From positions 248,001 to 312,000 of the forward strand of contig CAVUFS010000001.1 of assembly GCA_963740675.1 (NCBI GenBank): a stretch of DNA of 64,000 nucleotides, given 5' to 3'. The notes beneath the pieces were generated by a model that had not been told where the DNA came from, did not search any database, and saw only the letters and a list, made by a program, of their open reading frames with translations. Within the stretch, counting starts at the first letter, position 1, and the number at the start of each line of letters is the position of its first letter. Origin of the DNA: CAIKMD01 sp963740675 (lineage in GTDB: Bacteria; Pseudomonadota; Alphaproteobacteria; ATCC43930; CGMCC-115725). This document shows positions 34,986 to 43,417 of this stretch, piece after piece. The position numbers and the translations under genes were made by a program.

Positions 34986-35119
34986 AGTGTCTCTCCTTAG
35001 ACGTCATCATAGCGCGAAATGCCCGCGACGGCGCACCGCCTTGTCGCGGAGCGCCCGCCTACCTAGAAATAGGGAGAGAAACGCCGGATTTGCCGGCCAG
35101 CCCACAGCGAGGCCACAGG

Positions 35120-36409
35120 ATGCTGAAACACGAGGACAACGAGAAGATCTGCCGGGTCGGTCCGGGTACGCCGATGGGCGATCTCATGCGCCGCTATTGG
35201 CAGCCGGCGGCGCTGTCCTCGGAATTGCCCGAGCGTGACGGCGCGCCAATTCGCGTGCAACTCCTCAGCGAGGATCTCGTCGCCTTCCGCGACACGAATG
35301 GCAAGATCGGGCTCGTCAGCGCCTATTGTCCGCATCGCCGCGCGCCGCTCTTCTTCGGCCGTAACGAGGAATGCGGCCTGCGCTGCGTCTATCACGGCTG
35401 GAAATTCGACGCCGACGGCAATTGTGTCGATCTGCCGAGCGAGGCGGCGACCAGCCCGATGAAGAACGGCGTCAAGATCACCGCCTATCCGACGGTCGAG
35501 CGCGGCGGCATCGTCTGGGCCTATCTGGGGCCGAAAGAGCATCAGCCCGGGCCGCCCGATTTCGAATGGACGCGCGTGCCGTCGACGCATTGCCATGTGT
35601 CGAAGACGTTCGAGGATTGCAACTGGCTGCAGGCGCTCGAAGGCGGTCTCGACACCGCGCATGGCTCTTTCCTGCACAACAACCAGCTCGGCAACAAGAA
35701 GCTGCTGCGCCAGCGCGACGGTGCGCCGAAGATCGACGTCGAGAAGACCGATTACGGCTATTACTACGTCTCGACGCGCAAGCCCCAGCCGGACGAGCAT
35801 TATGTGCGCGTTTATCAATACATCATGCCGGCGCAGCAGATGCGCGCGAACGTGATGGGACGTGAAGGCGGCCGCAACGACATCCCGAAGCTCGACGGCC
35901 ATGTCTGGGTACCGGTCGATGATGGGCATTGCTGCGTCTACAATTGGTGCTACGCCTACAATTCATCGACGCCGATCTCCGACGAGTATTACGAACATCT
36001 CGAACAGACCTATGGCCGCGGCAAGGATGATTTCATTCCCGGCTCGTTCTATCTGAAGAAGAATCTGTCGAACGACTACATGATCGATCGCCAGATGCAG
36101 AAGACGAAGAATTTCACCGGTATCGAAGGCATCAACACCCAGGACTTCGCGTTGCAGGAAGGGATGGGCCGCGAGCCGGGCTCTGGTGCTCTCGTCGATC
36201 GCAGCCTGGAGCATCTCGGCACCTCCGATCGCGCGATCGTTTTCATGCGCCGCTTGCTGCTCGAGGCGATCGACAATGTCGCCGCAGGCGGCAAAGCCCC
36301 GGGCGCCGATCCGCAAACTCATCGCGGCGTTCGGCCGCATGAGGGCATCGTCCCGGCCGGCCAGGATTGGCGCCAGGCCTTCGGCAGCGAAATCGCTGCG
36401 AAATGGTGA
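35120..36409 (+). CDS. Rieske ring-hydroxylating oxygenase, phthalate 4,5-dioxygenase-like
   Basis: 429-residue paralog of the oxygenase at 15702. Rieske ligands C70-P-H72 and C89-V-Y-H92; the catalytic iron region is EGGLDTAHGSFLH. Like its paralog it starts with the GPGTPMGDLMRRYW block. It probably takes electrons from a separate reductase; the Rieske-flavodoxin fusion at 30772 is the nearest candidate. The ATG at 35120 is preferred over the frame's earlier start because homology begins there. Divergent from the LigB-like gene. Confidence 0.88.
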   Translation: MLKHEDNEKICRVGPGTPMGDLMRRYWQPAALSSELPERDGAPIRVQLLSEDLVAFRDTNGKIGLVSAYCPHRRAPLFFGRNEECGLRCVYHGWKFDADGNCVDLPSEAATSPMKNGVKITAYPTVERGGIVWAYLGPKEHQPGPPDFEWTRVPSTHCHVSKTFEDCNWLQALEGGLDTAHGSFLHNNQLGNKKLLRQRDGAPKIDVEKTDYGYYYVSTRKPQPDEHYVRVYQYIMPAQQMRANVMGREGGRNDIPKLDGHVWVPVDDGHCCVYNWCYAYNSSTPISDEYYEHLEQTYGRGKDDFIPGSFYLKKNLSNDYMIDRQMQKTKNFTGIEGINTQDFALQEGMGREPGSGALVDRSLEHLGTSDRAIVFMRRLLLEAIDNVAAGGKAPGADPQTHRGVRPHEGIVPAGQDWRQAFGSEIAAKW

Positions 36410-36440
36410 TTGGGTAAAATGGTGATCGCTTGATCACTAA

Positions 36441-36461
36441 GCGATTGTTCGGCCAGGCCGA
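36441..36461 (+). promoter_or_regulatory. Candidate LysR operator (T-N11-A) before the first small secreted protein
   Basis: GCGATTGTTCGGCCAGGCCG followed by A. TCGG-N5-CCGA (36449-36461) is a dyad of the LysR T-N11-A type, preceded by GCGATTGT. The same composite, GCGATTGTTCGG-N5-CCGA, occurs at 37918-37938 before the third small secreted protein and next to the LysR gene. Confidence 0.45.
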
Positions 36462-36569
36462 ATAGGTCTACCGGCTTTGCGCGATTATTTCCGGGACTAG
36501 GCCACCCCATTTGCTCCTCGTGAGGAACGCCGCTGTGGCGCGCCTCAGTCGGAATTAAGGAGCAGAACA

Positions 36570-36752
36570 ATGCGTACCTCGTCCCTTCTTCGCGCTGCCA
36601 CTCTCGCGCTTTCGCTGACGGCTTCGATGGGAGCCATGACCGCCGCTTTTGCCTCGGATGCCCATGCGGCCCAGCAACAGCAGCAGCAGGCCGCGAATGC
36701 GAGCCCCTATGACAGCCCGAACTTCATCGTGCCGTCGAACGACATCTACTAA
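36570..36752 (+). CDS. Very small secreted protein
   Basis: 60 residues: signal peptide (LLRAATLALSLTASMGAMTAAFA), then a mature peptide of about 30 residues with a six-glutamine run, AANASPYDSPNFIVPSNDIY. AAGGAG precedes the ATG. No known family. It lies 54 bases before a second tiny secreted protein and near a LysR gene; the upstream region carries a likely LysR site. Its real expression is inferred only from the strong ribosome site, signal peptide and shared operator. Confidence 0.6.
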   Translation: MRTSSLLRAATLALSLTASMGAMTAAFASDAHAAQQQQQQAANASPYDSPNFIVPSNDIY

Positions 36753-36806
36753 TGCAAGCCTTGGGAGGATGGGCGACTTCGGCGATGTCGCTCATCGCTC
36801 TTTTTC

Positions 36807-37001
36807 ATGAAAACATTCTCAAAATATCTGGCGATGCTGACCGTCCTGTTGACGGCGAGCCAAGCTGTCTTTGCTGAATCGCGCGCTTCACCGTTCGTCC
36901 TGGCGCAGCAGATCGCGAGCCTTACGACAAGCGGACCGAACGATCCCGCGCCCGCGATCCCGGCGAGCGATATCGTTCAGCGCGACGCGCCTCCGCGCTG
37001 A
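36807..37001 (+). CDS. Very small secreted protein
   Basis: 64 residues: signal peptide KYLAMLTVLLTASQAVFA and a mature peptide ESRASPFVLAQQIASLTTSG...PASDIVQRDAPPR. The segment SRxxP...QQIA recurs in the peptide at 38024. No ribosome site is obvious. Its 3' end overlaps the end of the convergent LysR gene by 25 bases. Function unknown. Confidence 0.5.
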   Translation: MKTFSKYLAMLTVLLTASQAVFAESRASPFVLAQQIASLTTSGPNDPAPAIPASDIVQRDAPPR

Positions 37002-37894
37002 TTCTTGCGCAGGAAATCGATGAGCGCTTGCAACGCCGCCGGCATCTGACGCCGGCTCGAATAGTAAAGCGCGAACGGCGCGCCACTTGGCTGCCATTCC
37101 TCAAGCAGCGAAACAACTCGGCCCTCGGCGATCGCCCCCGCCACATAGGCGCGCGGTAATTGCACGATGCCCACGCCGTCGAGGACCGCCGGCGCCATTA
37201 GCGAGGTTTCATTCAGAATAAGCGAGCCGCTAACGGCGATCTCGATGTCTTTCCCGTCCCTCTGGAAGCGCCAGGGCAGCAACGCGCCGTTCGGCAGCCG
37301 CAGGCGGATGCAGTTATGCGCGGCAAGATCCTCCGGTGCTTTCGGTGTGCCGCGCCGTGTGAGATAGGACGGCGCGCCGACCACTGCTGTACGCCACGGA
37401 TCGGTGATTTTGACCGCGATCATGTCGCGATCGACGCGATCGCCGGCGCGAATGCCGGCATCGAATTGTTGCGCGACGATATCAACATTCGCGCTGTCGA
37501 CCGAGATCTCGAGCTTGATATCGGGATATTGCGCCAGGAATTTCGCCAGCAACGGTGCCAGCACCGATTGCGCCGCCGGCGGCGCGACGGTGAGGCGCAA
37601 CAACCCCGCCGGCTTGTCGCGGAACTCGTTCAGCAAATCGATCGCTGCCTCGTAATCGTCGATCACGGGCCTGAGCCGCGCGAGCAGCTTCTCGCCGGCT
37701 TCGGTCGGCGCGACGCTGCGTGTCGTGCGGTTGAGCAGCCGCACTGCGAGCCGTTCTTCGAGATTCCGGATGGTCTCGCTTAGGGTCGCTGGCGCAATGC
37801 CGAGCTGTTTCGCGGCGCGCGTGAAATTGCGCTGCTCCGCCACCGCCATGAACGCACTCAACTCGCCGAATTCGGTTCCTCGCATGGCGGGCAT
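36977..37894 (-). CDS. LysR-family transcriptional regulator
   Basis: About 305 residues. N-terminal winged helix-turn-helix (FTRAAKQLGIAPATLSETIRNLEERL), then the periplasmic-binding-like effector domain with AGLLRLTVAPPAAQSVLAPLL and GVGIVQLPRAYVAGAIAEGR; typical of the LysR group controlling quinone and FMN-dependent reductases. ATG codons at 37897, 37894 and 37885 are all possible starts. Divergent from the small secreted protein and FMN reductase genes, with a T-N11-A dyad between; LysR proteins usually control the divergent gene and themselves. Confidence 0.85.
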   Translation of the reverse strand: MPAMRGTEFGELSAFMAVAEQRNFTRAAKQLGIAPATLSETIRNLEERLAVRLLNRTTRSVAPTEAGEKLLARLRPVIDDYEAAIDLLNEFRDKPAGLLRLTVAPPAAQSVLAPLLAKFLAQYPDIKLEISVDSANVDIVAQQFDAGIRAGDRVDRDMIAVKITDPWRTAVVGAPSYLTRRGTPKAPEDLAAHNCIRLRLPNGALLPWRFQRDGKDIEIAVSGSLILNETSLMAPAVLDGVGIVQLPRAYVAGAIAEGRVVSLLEEWQPSGAPFALYYSSRRQMPAALQALIDFLRKNQRGGASR

Positions 37895-37917
37895 CATAAC
37901 CAGCGCGCCAGCCGATG

Positions 37918-37938
37918 GCGATTGTTCGGATCTACCGA
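37918..37938 (+). promoter_or_regulatory. Candidate LysR operator (T-N11-A) between the LysR gene and the small secreted protein
   Basis: GCGATTGTTCGGATCTACCG followed by A. TCGG-ATCTA-CCGA (37926-37938) is a perfect 4+5+4 dyad fitting T-N11-A, 24-44 bases from the LysR start. It shares the preceding GCGATTGT with the site at 36441. Confidence 0.5.
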
Positions 37939-38023
37939 CTGCGGCTTTCGTAACTGTCCGGCTTATCGCCTGGCGGGGTATCGACCATGTTTCTCCGCAG
38001 AGACAAACGCGAAGGAGAACATC

Positions 38024-38284
38024 ATGCGTGCCGCAACTGCCGTTTCCTCGGTTTATCGGGCTTATGCTCTGGCGTTTGCGCTCGGCCTTGCGATCCTCGG
38101 CATGGGCGTCGGCCTGGCGCATGCCAATTCACGTCCACCCGTCGCGACCCAACAAATCGCCCAGGGCCTGTTGCCATCGCTGCCGAATAACTCATTCGTT
38201 TGTCATGCGCGGCCCGGTGGCTGGTGCGACCTGCGCGACTGGACCCCATCGACCAACCACAACGTCACTCAATCCGCTCACTAA
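38024..38284 (+). CDS. Small secreted protein with two cysteines
   Basis: 86 residues: signal peptide (ALAFALGLAILGMGVGLAHA), then ~50 residues containing NSRPPVATQQIAQGLLPSL and a C-terminal FVCHARPGGWCDLRDW in which two cysteines could pair. GAAGGAG is upstream. The SRxP...QQIA segment links it to the peptide at 36807. It is 13 bases before the FMN reductase gene and divergent from LysR, so it is likely a member of that regulon. Function unknown. Confidence 0.65.
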   Translation: MRAATAVSSVYRAYALAFALGLAILGMGVGLAHANSRPPVATQQIAQGLLPSLPNNSFVCHARPGGWCDLRDWTPSTNHNVTQSAH

Positions 38285-38297
38285 GGAGATTTTTGTC

Positions 38298-38873
38298 ATG
38301 CGTCCGAATGCGAAGGATATTGCCGTGCTCGTCGGCAGCTTGCGCCGGGAGTCGACCAGCAGGAAAACGGCGCTGGCGCTTGCGGCGCTCGCACCGGAAA
38401 CTCTCAGGCTCGATCTCGTCGATACCGGCCATTTGCCGTTCTACGACCAGGATTTCGACGCCGATGCAGCAAGCACGCCCGATTCCTATCGCGCCTTCCG
38501 CGATCGTATCGGCCGGGCGGACGGCGTCATCTTTGTCACGCCCGAATACAATCGCAGCTTCCCGGCACATCTGAAGAATGCGATCGACATCGGCACGCGC
38601 CCCTACGGCAAGAATGTTTGGTCCGCGAAACCGGCGGGCGTCGTCAGCGTGTCGATGGGCGCGATGGGCGGCTTCGGCGCCAATCAACTCCTGCGCCAGC
38701 AACTTGCCAATGTGAACATGTCCGTGCTGCAGCAGCCCGAAGTCTATATCGGCGGCGCCGACAAGATTTTCGATGGTGACGGTGGCGTCACAGTCGAATC
38801 GACCGAGGCGTTCTTGCGCAGCTACCTCGCGAGCTTCGCGTCCTGGAGCGATCGGTTGGCGCTGGCGGCTTAA
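38298..38873 (+). CDS. NADPH-dependent FMN reductase (ChrR/YieF-like)
   Basis: 191-residue flavodoxin-fold quinone/chromate-type reductase. The FMN phosphate loop VLVGSLRRESTSRK and the signature VIFVTPEYNRSFPAHLKNAID are diagnostic of this family. Reduces quinones, azo compounds or metals by two electrons, protecting from redox stress. AAGGAG precedes the ATG. Co-transcribed with the tiny secreted protein upstream and under the presumed LysR control; LysR-reductase pairs of this kind are common. Confidence 0.87.
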   Translation: MRPNAKDIAVLVGSLRRESTSRKTALALAALAPETLRLDLVDTGHLPFYDQDFDADAASTPDSYRAFRDRIGRADGVIFVTPEYNRSFPAHLKNAIDIGTRPYGKNVWSAKPAGVVSVSMGAMGGFGANQLLRQQLANVNMSVLQQPEVYIGGADKIFDGDGGVTVESTEAFLRSYLASFASWSDRLALAA

Positions 38874-38897
38874 GCCGCCAGCCCTTCATCTATCAGA

Positions 38898-39296
38898 TCA
38901 GACCTTGATGCCCTTCCAGGCGTGGTCGGGCTCGGAAATGTCGAAGACGATGCCGTGCGGGTCACGATATTTGATCTCGACCGCCATGCCGGCGCGGCCC
39001 TCGAAATGGAACTTGCCGCCATTGTCTTTGATCTTCTGATCCATGCCGGCCCATTCCTTCGGGTCGTCGACCACGAAGCCGATGTGATGCAGGCCGACGA
39101 AATCCTTGCCGCGCTCGTCGCCGGCATCTTCGTCGGTGCGGAATTTGAGCAGGGTCACGTTAACGACGCCGTCCGACAGGCTGACCGCGACGTCGTTCTC
39201 GTGATGCTTGGTAAAGCCGAAGACGCTTTCGAAGAAGGCCGCTTCCTTTTTCAGATCGCCGACCGTGATCGCGATGTGCCGGAGTTTCGCTGTCAT
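38898..39296 (-). CDS. VOC-family protein (glyoxalase/methylmalonyl-CoA epimerase-like)
   Basis: 132-residue VOC protein: LRHIAITVGDLKKEAAFFESVFGF opens module 1, GLHHIGFVVDDPKEW opens module 2 (His ligand) and AVEIKYRDPHGIVFDI carries the closing Glu. The layout resembles methylmalonyl-CoA epimerase and small extradiol-type proteins. The ATG at 39296 matches the start of homology; the longer frame to 39410 runs through a repeat. It lies downstream of the enolase-superfamily gene, separated by a repeat. Confidence 0.8.
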   Translation of the reverse strand: MTAKLRHIAITVGDLKKEAAFFESVFGFTKHHENDVAVSLSDGVVNVTLLKFRTDEDAGDERGKDFVGLHHIGFVVDDPKEWAGMDQKIKDNGGKFHFEGRAGMAVEIKYRDPHGIVFDISEPDHAWKGIKV

Positions 39297-39348
39297 CTCG
39301 CACCTGCCTTCATTCCCTATTTCCCTTTTAGCACAGTTTAAATCCCTC

Positions 39349-39420
39349 GTCCCGGCGAAGGCCGGGACCCATTCCTCAACTGCACGATGTGGAAATGTGG
39401 ATGCCGGCATTCGCCGGCAA
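39349..39420. repeat. Dispersed inverted repeat (type A-related, CCCGGCGAAGGCCGGG)
   Basis: CGTCCCGGCGAAGGCCGGGA is a hairpin, and ATGCCGGCATTCGCCGGCAA a second one. Same two-hairpin layout as the type A copies, with a different stem sequence. Confidence 0.65.
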
Positions 39421-39432
39421 AGGGGTATTCGG

Positions 39433-40629
39433 CTAGCTCCGCGGCTTTACCGGATGTGCGCGGATCGCTTCCTCATTCACATCGGCGCCCCAGCCCGGCC
39501 GGGTCGGAATCACCAGATCGCCGTTCTCGATGACCGGCGGATGGGTGACGAAATCGTGTTTCCACGGCACGTCGTCGACCTCATATTCCATGATCCGGCA
39601 ATTGGGGATGGCAGCGCAGAGTTGCGCACTCATCAATGTGGCGAGATCGCCACAGAAATTATGCGGCGCGACCTGCACCTCATAAGCGTCGGCCAGGGCG
39701 GCAATGCGATAGGATTCGAGCACGCCGTTCCAAGCGGGGTCGACAATCGCGACATCGACCGCCTGCTTCTCGAAGAACGGGCGATAGGTCCGCAGGCCAT
39801 GAATCCCTTCGAGCGAGCCGATCGGTGTCGAGGTCGAGCGCCGCACCAGCGCCAGCCCGTCCGGATCGTGGGTGTCGATCTCCAGCCAGGTGAGGTCGTA
39901 AGGCTCGACCGCTTTGGCGACACGGCGCATGCCTTCGATACGCTGGCTGAAATTCAGATCGATCATCAGCCCGGTCTTTTTGCCGATGCCGTCGCGCAGC
40001 GCGCCCAGCACGTCGGTGATCGCCGCGATGGTCACGCCATCGATATTGCGGTCGAGCAGTTTCGGGCCGAGCGCGAAGCCGCCATCGAACATGCGCGGCT
40101 CCGGCCCGTCGAAGAACAGCGGGTTGGTCTTCACCGCGGTAAAGCCCCGCGCAACCGCTTCCTTGCCGAGCGCGGTCAGATCGTCGAGCGAGCGAACGCG
40201 CGGCCGGCCCAGAACCTTCTCGAAGAATTCGCCATGCCGCACGCGGAAGCTGCCGATATGTGACCAGTAAAGCCGCATCCGATCGCGCGTCGGCCCGCCG
40301 AACAGTGCGTGGACCGGAACGCCCAGCGCCTTCGCCTTCACATCGAGGCAGGCATTCTCGATTGCGGCAATCGCCTGATTGGCGAGGCCGCCGGTCGCGA
40401 GCTGTGTCATGCCGTGGAGCGAGGCGCTGATCTTGCCGACGGCACGCGGATCCATGCCGGTGACGATAGGCGTGTAACGCGGCAACAGCGCGGTCACGCT
40501 GCCGCTGATGCCGAAATTGTCGATGTACTCTGACCAGCCGACGATTCCTTCATCGGTGGTGAGCTTCAGGAAATAAAAGGTGCGCCAGCCGGCATCGGCC
40601 GGCAGCGTCTCGATCTTGGCGATGCGCAT
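39433..40629 (-). CDS. Mandelate racemase/muconate lactonizing enzyme family (enolase superfamily)
   Basis: 398-residue enolase-superfamily enzyme abstracting an alpha-proton from a carboxylate. Visible catalytic set: K167 (TAVKTNP), metal ligands D224 (MIDLNF), E250 (WLEIDTHD) and E274 (GSLEGIHG), and general base H323 (VAPHNFCGD). Normal length. The HNFCGD/ SLEG pattern resembles sugar-acid dehydratases such as galactonate dehydratase. It follows a 2-hydroxyacid dehydrogenase by 18 bases in a receptor-dehydrogenase-enolase run, suggesting hydroxy-acid uptake and breakdown. Confidence 0.87.
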   Translation of the reverse strand: MRIAKIETLPADAGWRTFYFLKLTTDEGIVGWSEYIDNFGISGSVTALLPRYTPIVTGMDPRAVGKISASLHGMTQLATGGLANQAIAAIENACLDVKAKALGVPVHALFGGPTRDRMRLYWSHIGSFRVRHGEFFEKVLGRPRVRSLDDLTALGKEAVARGFTAVKTNPLFFDGPEPRMFDGGFALGPKLLDRNIDGVTIAAITDVLGALRDGIGKKTGLMIDLNFSQRIEGMRRVAKAVEPYDLTWLEIDTHDPDGLALVRRSTSTPIGSLEGIHGLRTYRPFFEKQAVDVAIVDPAWNGVLESYRIAALADAYEVQVAPHNFCGDLATLMSAQLCAAIPNCRIMEYEVDDVPWKHDFVTHPPVIENGDLVIPTRPGWGADVNEEAIRAHPVKPRS

Positions 40630-40647
40630 CGGCGCCTCCCGCGTTTA

Positions 40648-41604
40648 TTAAGGCGTGACGATATGGGCGAGGGGCTCGCCCTTGAGATGGCGAGTCACAT
40701 TGTCGTGGACGACCTGCGCCAGGCGCTTGGCGGTGACGGAGCCGGGTGCGCCCGCCATATGCGGCGCGATGATCAAATTCGGCGCGTCCCAGAGTGGATT
40801 GTCCGGCGGCAGCGGCTCGGGCTCGGTCACATCGAGTTCCGCGCCGGCGATGGTGCCGTCGTGCAACGCCGCGCCCAGCGCCTCGCCATCGATGATGTAG
40901 CCACGCGCGATGTTGACGATGACTGTGCTGCGCTTCATCAGCGCAAACTCGGGCGCGCCAATCAGATGCCGCGTCTCCGGGCTGGCGGCGAGGGCGACGA
41001 TCACCGCATCGGCGCGTGGCAGCACGTTACGCAGCTCGTGGATCGAGAGGCTTTCATCCGCATTCGGATGCGGCTTGGCGCCGCGTGTCAGCGCGACGAC
41101 ATGCGCTCCAAAGGCCTGCAGCAGTCGCCCGATCTCGCTGCCGATATAGCCGAAGCCGAGGACGGCGATCGTGCTATCGATCGGCGCCGCGCAGCGCTCG
41201 CGCGCACCGCCCTTGTCCCAGGCATGGCGCTTCTGATCGGCGAGCAGGATAGGGATTTGTCGCTGGATGCCGAGCAGCAGGCCCAGCGCCTGTGTGGCGA
41301 CCGCCGGCGCGAAAGCCGGTCCAGCATTGGTGATAACGACATTGGCCGGATAGCCGTGGCGGCCAACCGCATCATACCCGGCGGAAAGAAGCTGTATCCA
41401 GGACAGCTTCTTCGCACGCTGCTTCAGGATTTGCGCTGTCTCCGCCGAATAGTGGGAATCCGGCAGCAGCAATAATTCGGCATCGGGAATGGCGGCGGCG
41501 AGTTCGTCTTCCGTCTCGACCGCGATCACCTCGACGCCCGGCACTTGCTTGAGCCGCGCGAGGATCGCCGCCGCCCCCAATCTTGCGCGCATCACTGCTT
41601 TCAC
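40648..41604 (-). CDS. D-2-hydroxyacid dehydrogenase family protein
   Basis: 318-residue NAD(P)-dependent oxidoreductase. Rossmann motif VLGFGYIGSEIGRLLQAFGA (residues 148-167), catalytic Arg234 (NIARGYIID), Glu263 (DVTEPEPLP) and His282 (IAPHMAG). Reduces 2-oxoacids or oxidises D-2-hydroxyacids in the cytoplasm. Ten bases downstream of a NitT/TauT-type receptor and 18 upstream of the enolase-superfamily gene, so part of one transcription unit. Confidence 0.88.
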   Translation of the reverse strand: MKAVMRARLGAAAILARLKQVPGVEVIAVETEDELAAAIPDAELLLLPDSHYSAETAQILKQRAKKLSWIQLLSAGYDAVGRHGYPANVVITNAGPAFAPAVATQALGLLLGIQRQIPILLADQKRHAWDKGGARERCAAPIDSTIAVLGFGYIGSEIGRLLQAFGAHVVALTRGAKPHPNADESLSIHELRNVLPRADAVIVALAASPETRHLIGAPEFALMKRSTVIVNIARGYIIDGEALGAALHDGTIAGAELDVTEPEPLPPDNPLWDAPNLIIAPHMAGAPGSVTAKRLAQVVHDNVTRHLKGEPLAHIVTP

Positions 41605-41614
41605 TGGGGCTTTC

Positions 41615-42628
41615 CTATTTTGCCGCGAGCGGTTGGACGAAACGCTTGTCGAAAAGCTGATCCTCGCTGACGTCGCCTTTCAACATACCCTGCGATTTGT
41701 ACCAGGCGATCTGGTGCATGATGTCGGCGATATTCACACGCATTTCGGCATCGGCATAGCCCATGCCGAGTTTCACCGCCTCGGGCGGCTGCCCAACATA
41801 GCGGCCGATGATGGCAAGGATCTCCGGCGCGGTCGGTCCGTCCTTCGGCTCGTCATTCGGCCCGACGAAAGCGGCGCGATAATCTGCGATGCCTTTGCGA
41901 TAGGCGCTGAGGAACCGCGTCAGCATCTCGGCCCGTTCCTTATCGGTCTTGGTCGTGACATAGACGGCGCGATCCTGGAACGGCATCTCGTCGCCGATCC
42001 AGGCCAGCACGCGCAGATCGCCGCGAGCGATCGCCGGCATGACGGGAATGGTGACCACGGTCACGCCGGCATCGGTCTGCCCACCGGTCAACGCGCTGAA
42101 GATGTTCGGCACCGATTGCAGCGAGACGATTTTGAGGCTGGCGAGATCGACGCCGTATTTCTCGGCCAGCGCGCCGATCACATAATGTCCCGGCGAGCCG
42201 GTTTGCGAGACTGCAACAGTGCGTCCGCTGAGGTCTTTCAGGGATTTCAGCCCGTCCTGATAGGCGCGGTTGGAGACGAAGTAGCCGAGATTATGGAAGC
42301 CGGGCGCTTCGCGCCCCTGGCCGGCGATGATCTTCACCCCGCCCTGTGCTGCAAAAGCATAGAAACCCGCGGTCAACCCGGTCGACGAAATATCGACGTC
42401 GCCCGACATCGTCGCCACCGCGACCGATTGGGCGGCATCGAAGAAGACGAGCTCGGGATCGATGCCGGCTGCGGCGAAATAGCCTTTGTCGATCGCGACA
42501 TAGATCGGCCCGGAGGAGGTCGTCTTGATGACGCCGATGCGCACCTTGTCGGCGGCGCGGGCAGACCCCGCAATCGCGAGCAGCACCAGCGCTGCGATTG
42601 CGGTATCGCGCAAAAGACGCGAGATCAT
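41615..42628 (-). CDS. ABC transporter substrate-binding protein (NitT/TauT type)
   Basis: 337-residue periplasmic receptor. Signal peptide DTAIAALVLLAIAGSARA, then IYVAIDKGYFAAAGIDPELVFFD and AATMSGDVDISSTGLTAGFY-like blocks of the nitrate/sulphonate/thiamine-precursor class. Paralog of the receptor at 62656 (shared PIY.A..KGYFAA, IIAG..RE.PGF and GSP.HY). No ATPase or permease gene is adjacent, so it must use a transporter encoded elsewhere or act as a sensor. First gene of the hydroxyacid dehydrogenase/enolase run. Confidence 0.85.
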   Translation of the reverse strand: MISRLLRDTAIAALVLLAIAGSARAADKVRIGVIKTTSSGPIYVAIDKGYFAAAGIDPELVFFDAAQSVAVATMSGDVDISSTGLTAGFYAFAAQGGVKIIAGQGREAPGFHNLGYFVSNRAYQDGLKSLKDLSGRTVAVSQTGSPGHYVIGALAEKYGVDLASLKIVSLQSVPNIFSALTGGQTDAGVTVVTIPVMPAIARGDLRVLAWIGDEMPFQDRAVYVTTKTDKERAEMLTRFLSAYRKGIADYRAAFVGPNDEPKDGPTAPEILAIIGRYVGQPPEAVKLGMGYADAEMRVNIADIMHQIAWYKSQGMLKGDVSEDQLFDKRFVQPLAAK

Positions 42629-42731
42629 CTTTATCCTCCCCTCGATTTTCGTTGCGCGTACGGGCGTGCGGCGTCCGAGTCAAGCGCGGACGCGGTACGG
42701 TCCTCGTGACCGCCGGCGCTTCGCGCGGCGA

Positions 42732-43196
42732 TCAGCCTCCGCTGAATCCCATCAGCGTTTCAGCGGCCGCTTTCTCGCGGCTGGCGCGGATCAGCCGCTC
42801 GAGCACGCCGCGCAGCAGCGTTTGCTCCTCGCGCGACAGCGGGGCAAAGAATTGCTGCTCGAAAAGCTCGACCGTCTTGTCGCATTTTTGCACCAGCGTT
42901 GCGCCGGTGCCGGTGAGTGTGACCTTGAGCCCACGCCGCGCGGCACCATCGGCACTGCGCTGGACAAGCCCGCGCCGCTCGAGCCCCGCGACGATCTCGT
43001 GACTCGATTGCGGCGCCACGCCCAGCCGCCGCGCCAGCATGGCCGAAGACACGCCTTCGCGATGTTCTTTGACGACGCTTAGCACGATGTATTGCGATGG
43101 CGTCAGGTTGAAGGCCTCAACCACACTGTCGAGATGCTGAAAATTCGCGAGCTGCGTTTGGCGCAGCAAATAGCTCAGGCGTGGGGCGCTCGGCAT
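42732..43196 (-). CDS. MarR-family transcriptional regulator, probably of the hydroxycinnamate genes
   Basis: 154-residue winged-helix dimer. The DNA-binding region is LTPSQYIVLSVVKEHREGVSSAMLARRLGVAPQSSHEIVAGLERRGLV, with the wing RGLKVTLTGTG. Divergent from the hydroxycinnamoyl-CoA hydratase/lyase gene with a perfect palindrome between them. In Sphingobium (FerC) and Rhodopseudomonas (CouR), MarR proteins repress the equivalent genes and are released by hydroxycinnamoyl-CoA; the same role is inferred here. Confidence 0.85.
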   Translation of the reverse strand: MPSAPRLSYLLRQTQLANFQHLDSVVEAFNLTPSQYIVLSVVKEHREGVSSAMLARRLGVAPQSSHEIVAGLERRGLVQRSADGAARRGLKVTLTGTGATLVQKCDKTVELFEQQFFAPLSREEQTLLRGVLERLIRASREKAAAETLMGFSGG

Positions 43197-43227
43197 CTCT
43201 CTCCGATCCGCGCGCGATGGAACGCGC

Positions 43228-43256
43228 TTGACCGTATATCAGGTATCCTGATAGGA
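43228..43256 (+). promoter_or_regulatory. Promoter with embedded 15-bp palindrome, likely MarR operator
   Basis: TTGACC (43228-43233), 17-base spacer and ATAGGA (43251-43256) form a possible plus-strand promoter. Inside the spacer lies ATCAGGTATCCTGAT (43238-43252), a perfect inverted repeat of two 6-base arms, which is the expected footprint size for a MarR dimer and would block transcription of the gene at 43418. Confidence 0.55.
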
Positions 43257-43417
43257 AACCTGTAAGCTCGCGCGAGATCGAAGTCAAGGTTTCGAGCGGC
43301 GGCGCGCGTGCGGCGGATCCCGGATCGGGCTACCATCGCACTGGGCAAAGGATGGACCCGGCGCTTTCGGTGCGGCGCGCGTCACATCATCAAAGACACG
43401 AAGAGGAGGACTATCCG

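Noticed and set aside
36570..37001. The two tiny secreted frames as random shadow ORFs
   Set aside because: Kept as genes: both have canonical signal peptides, the first has an AAGGAG site, and a matching LysR-type operator lies upstream.
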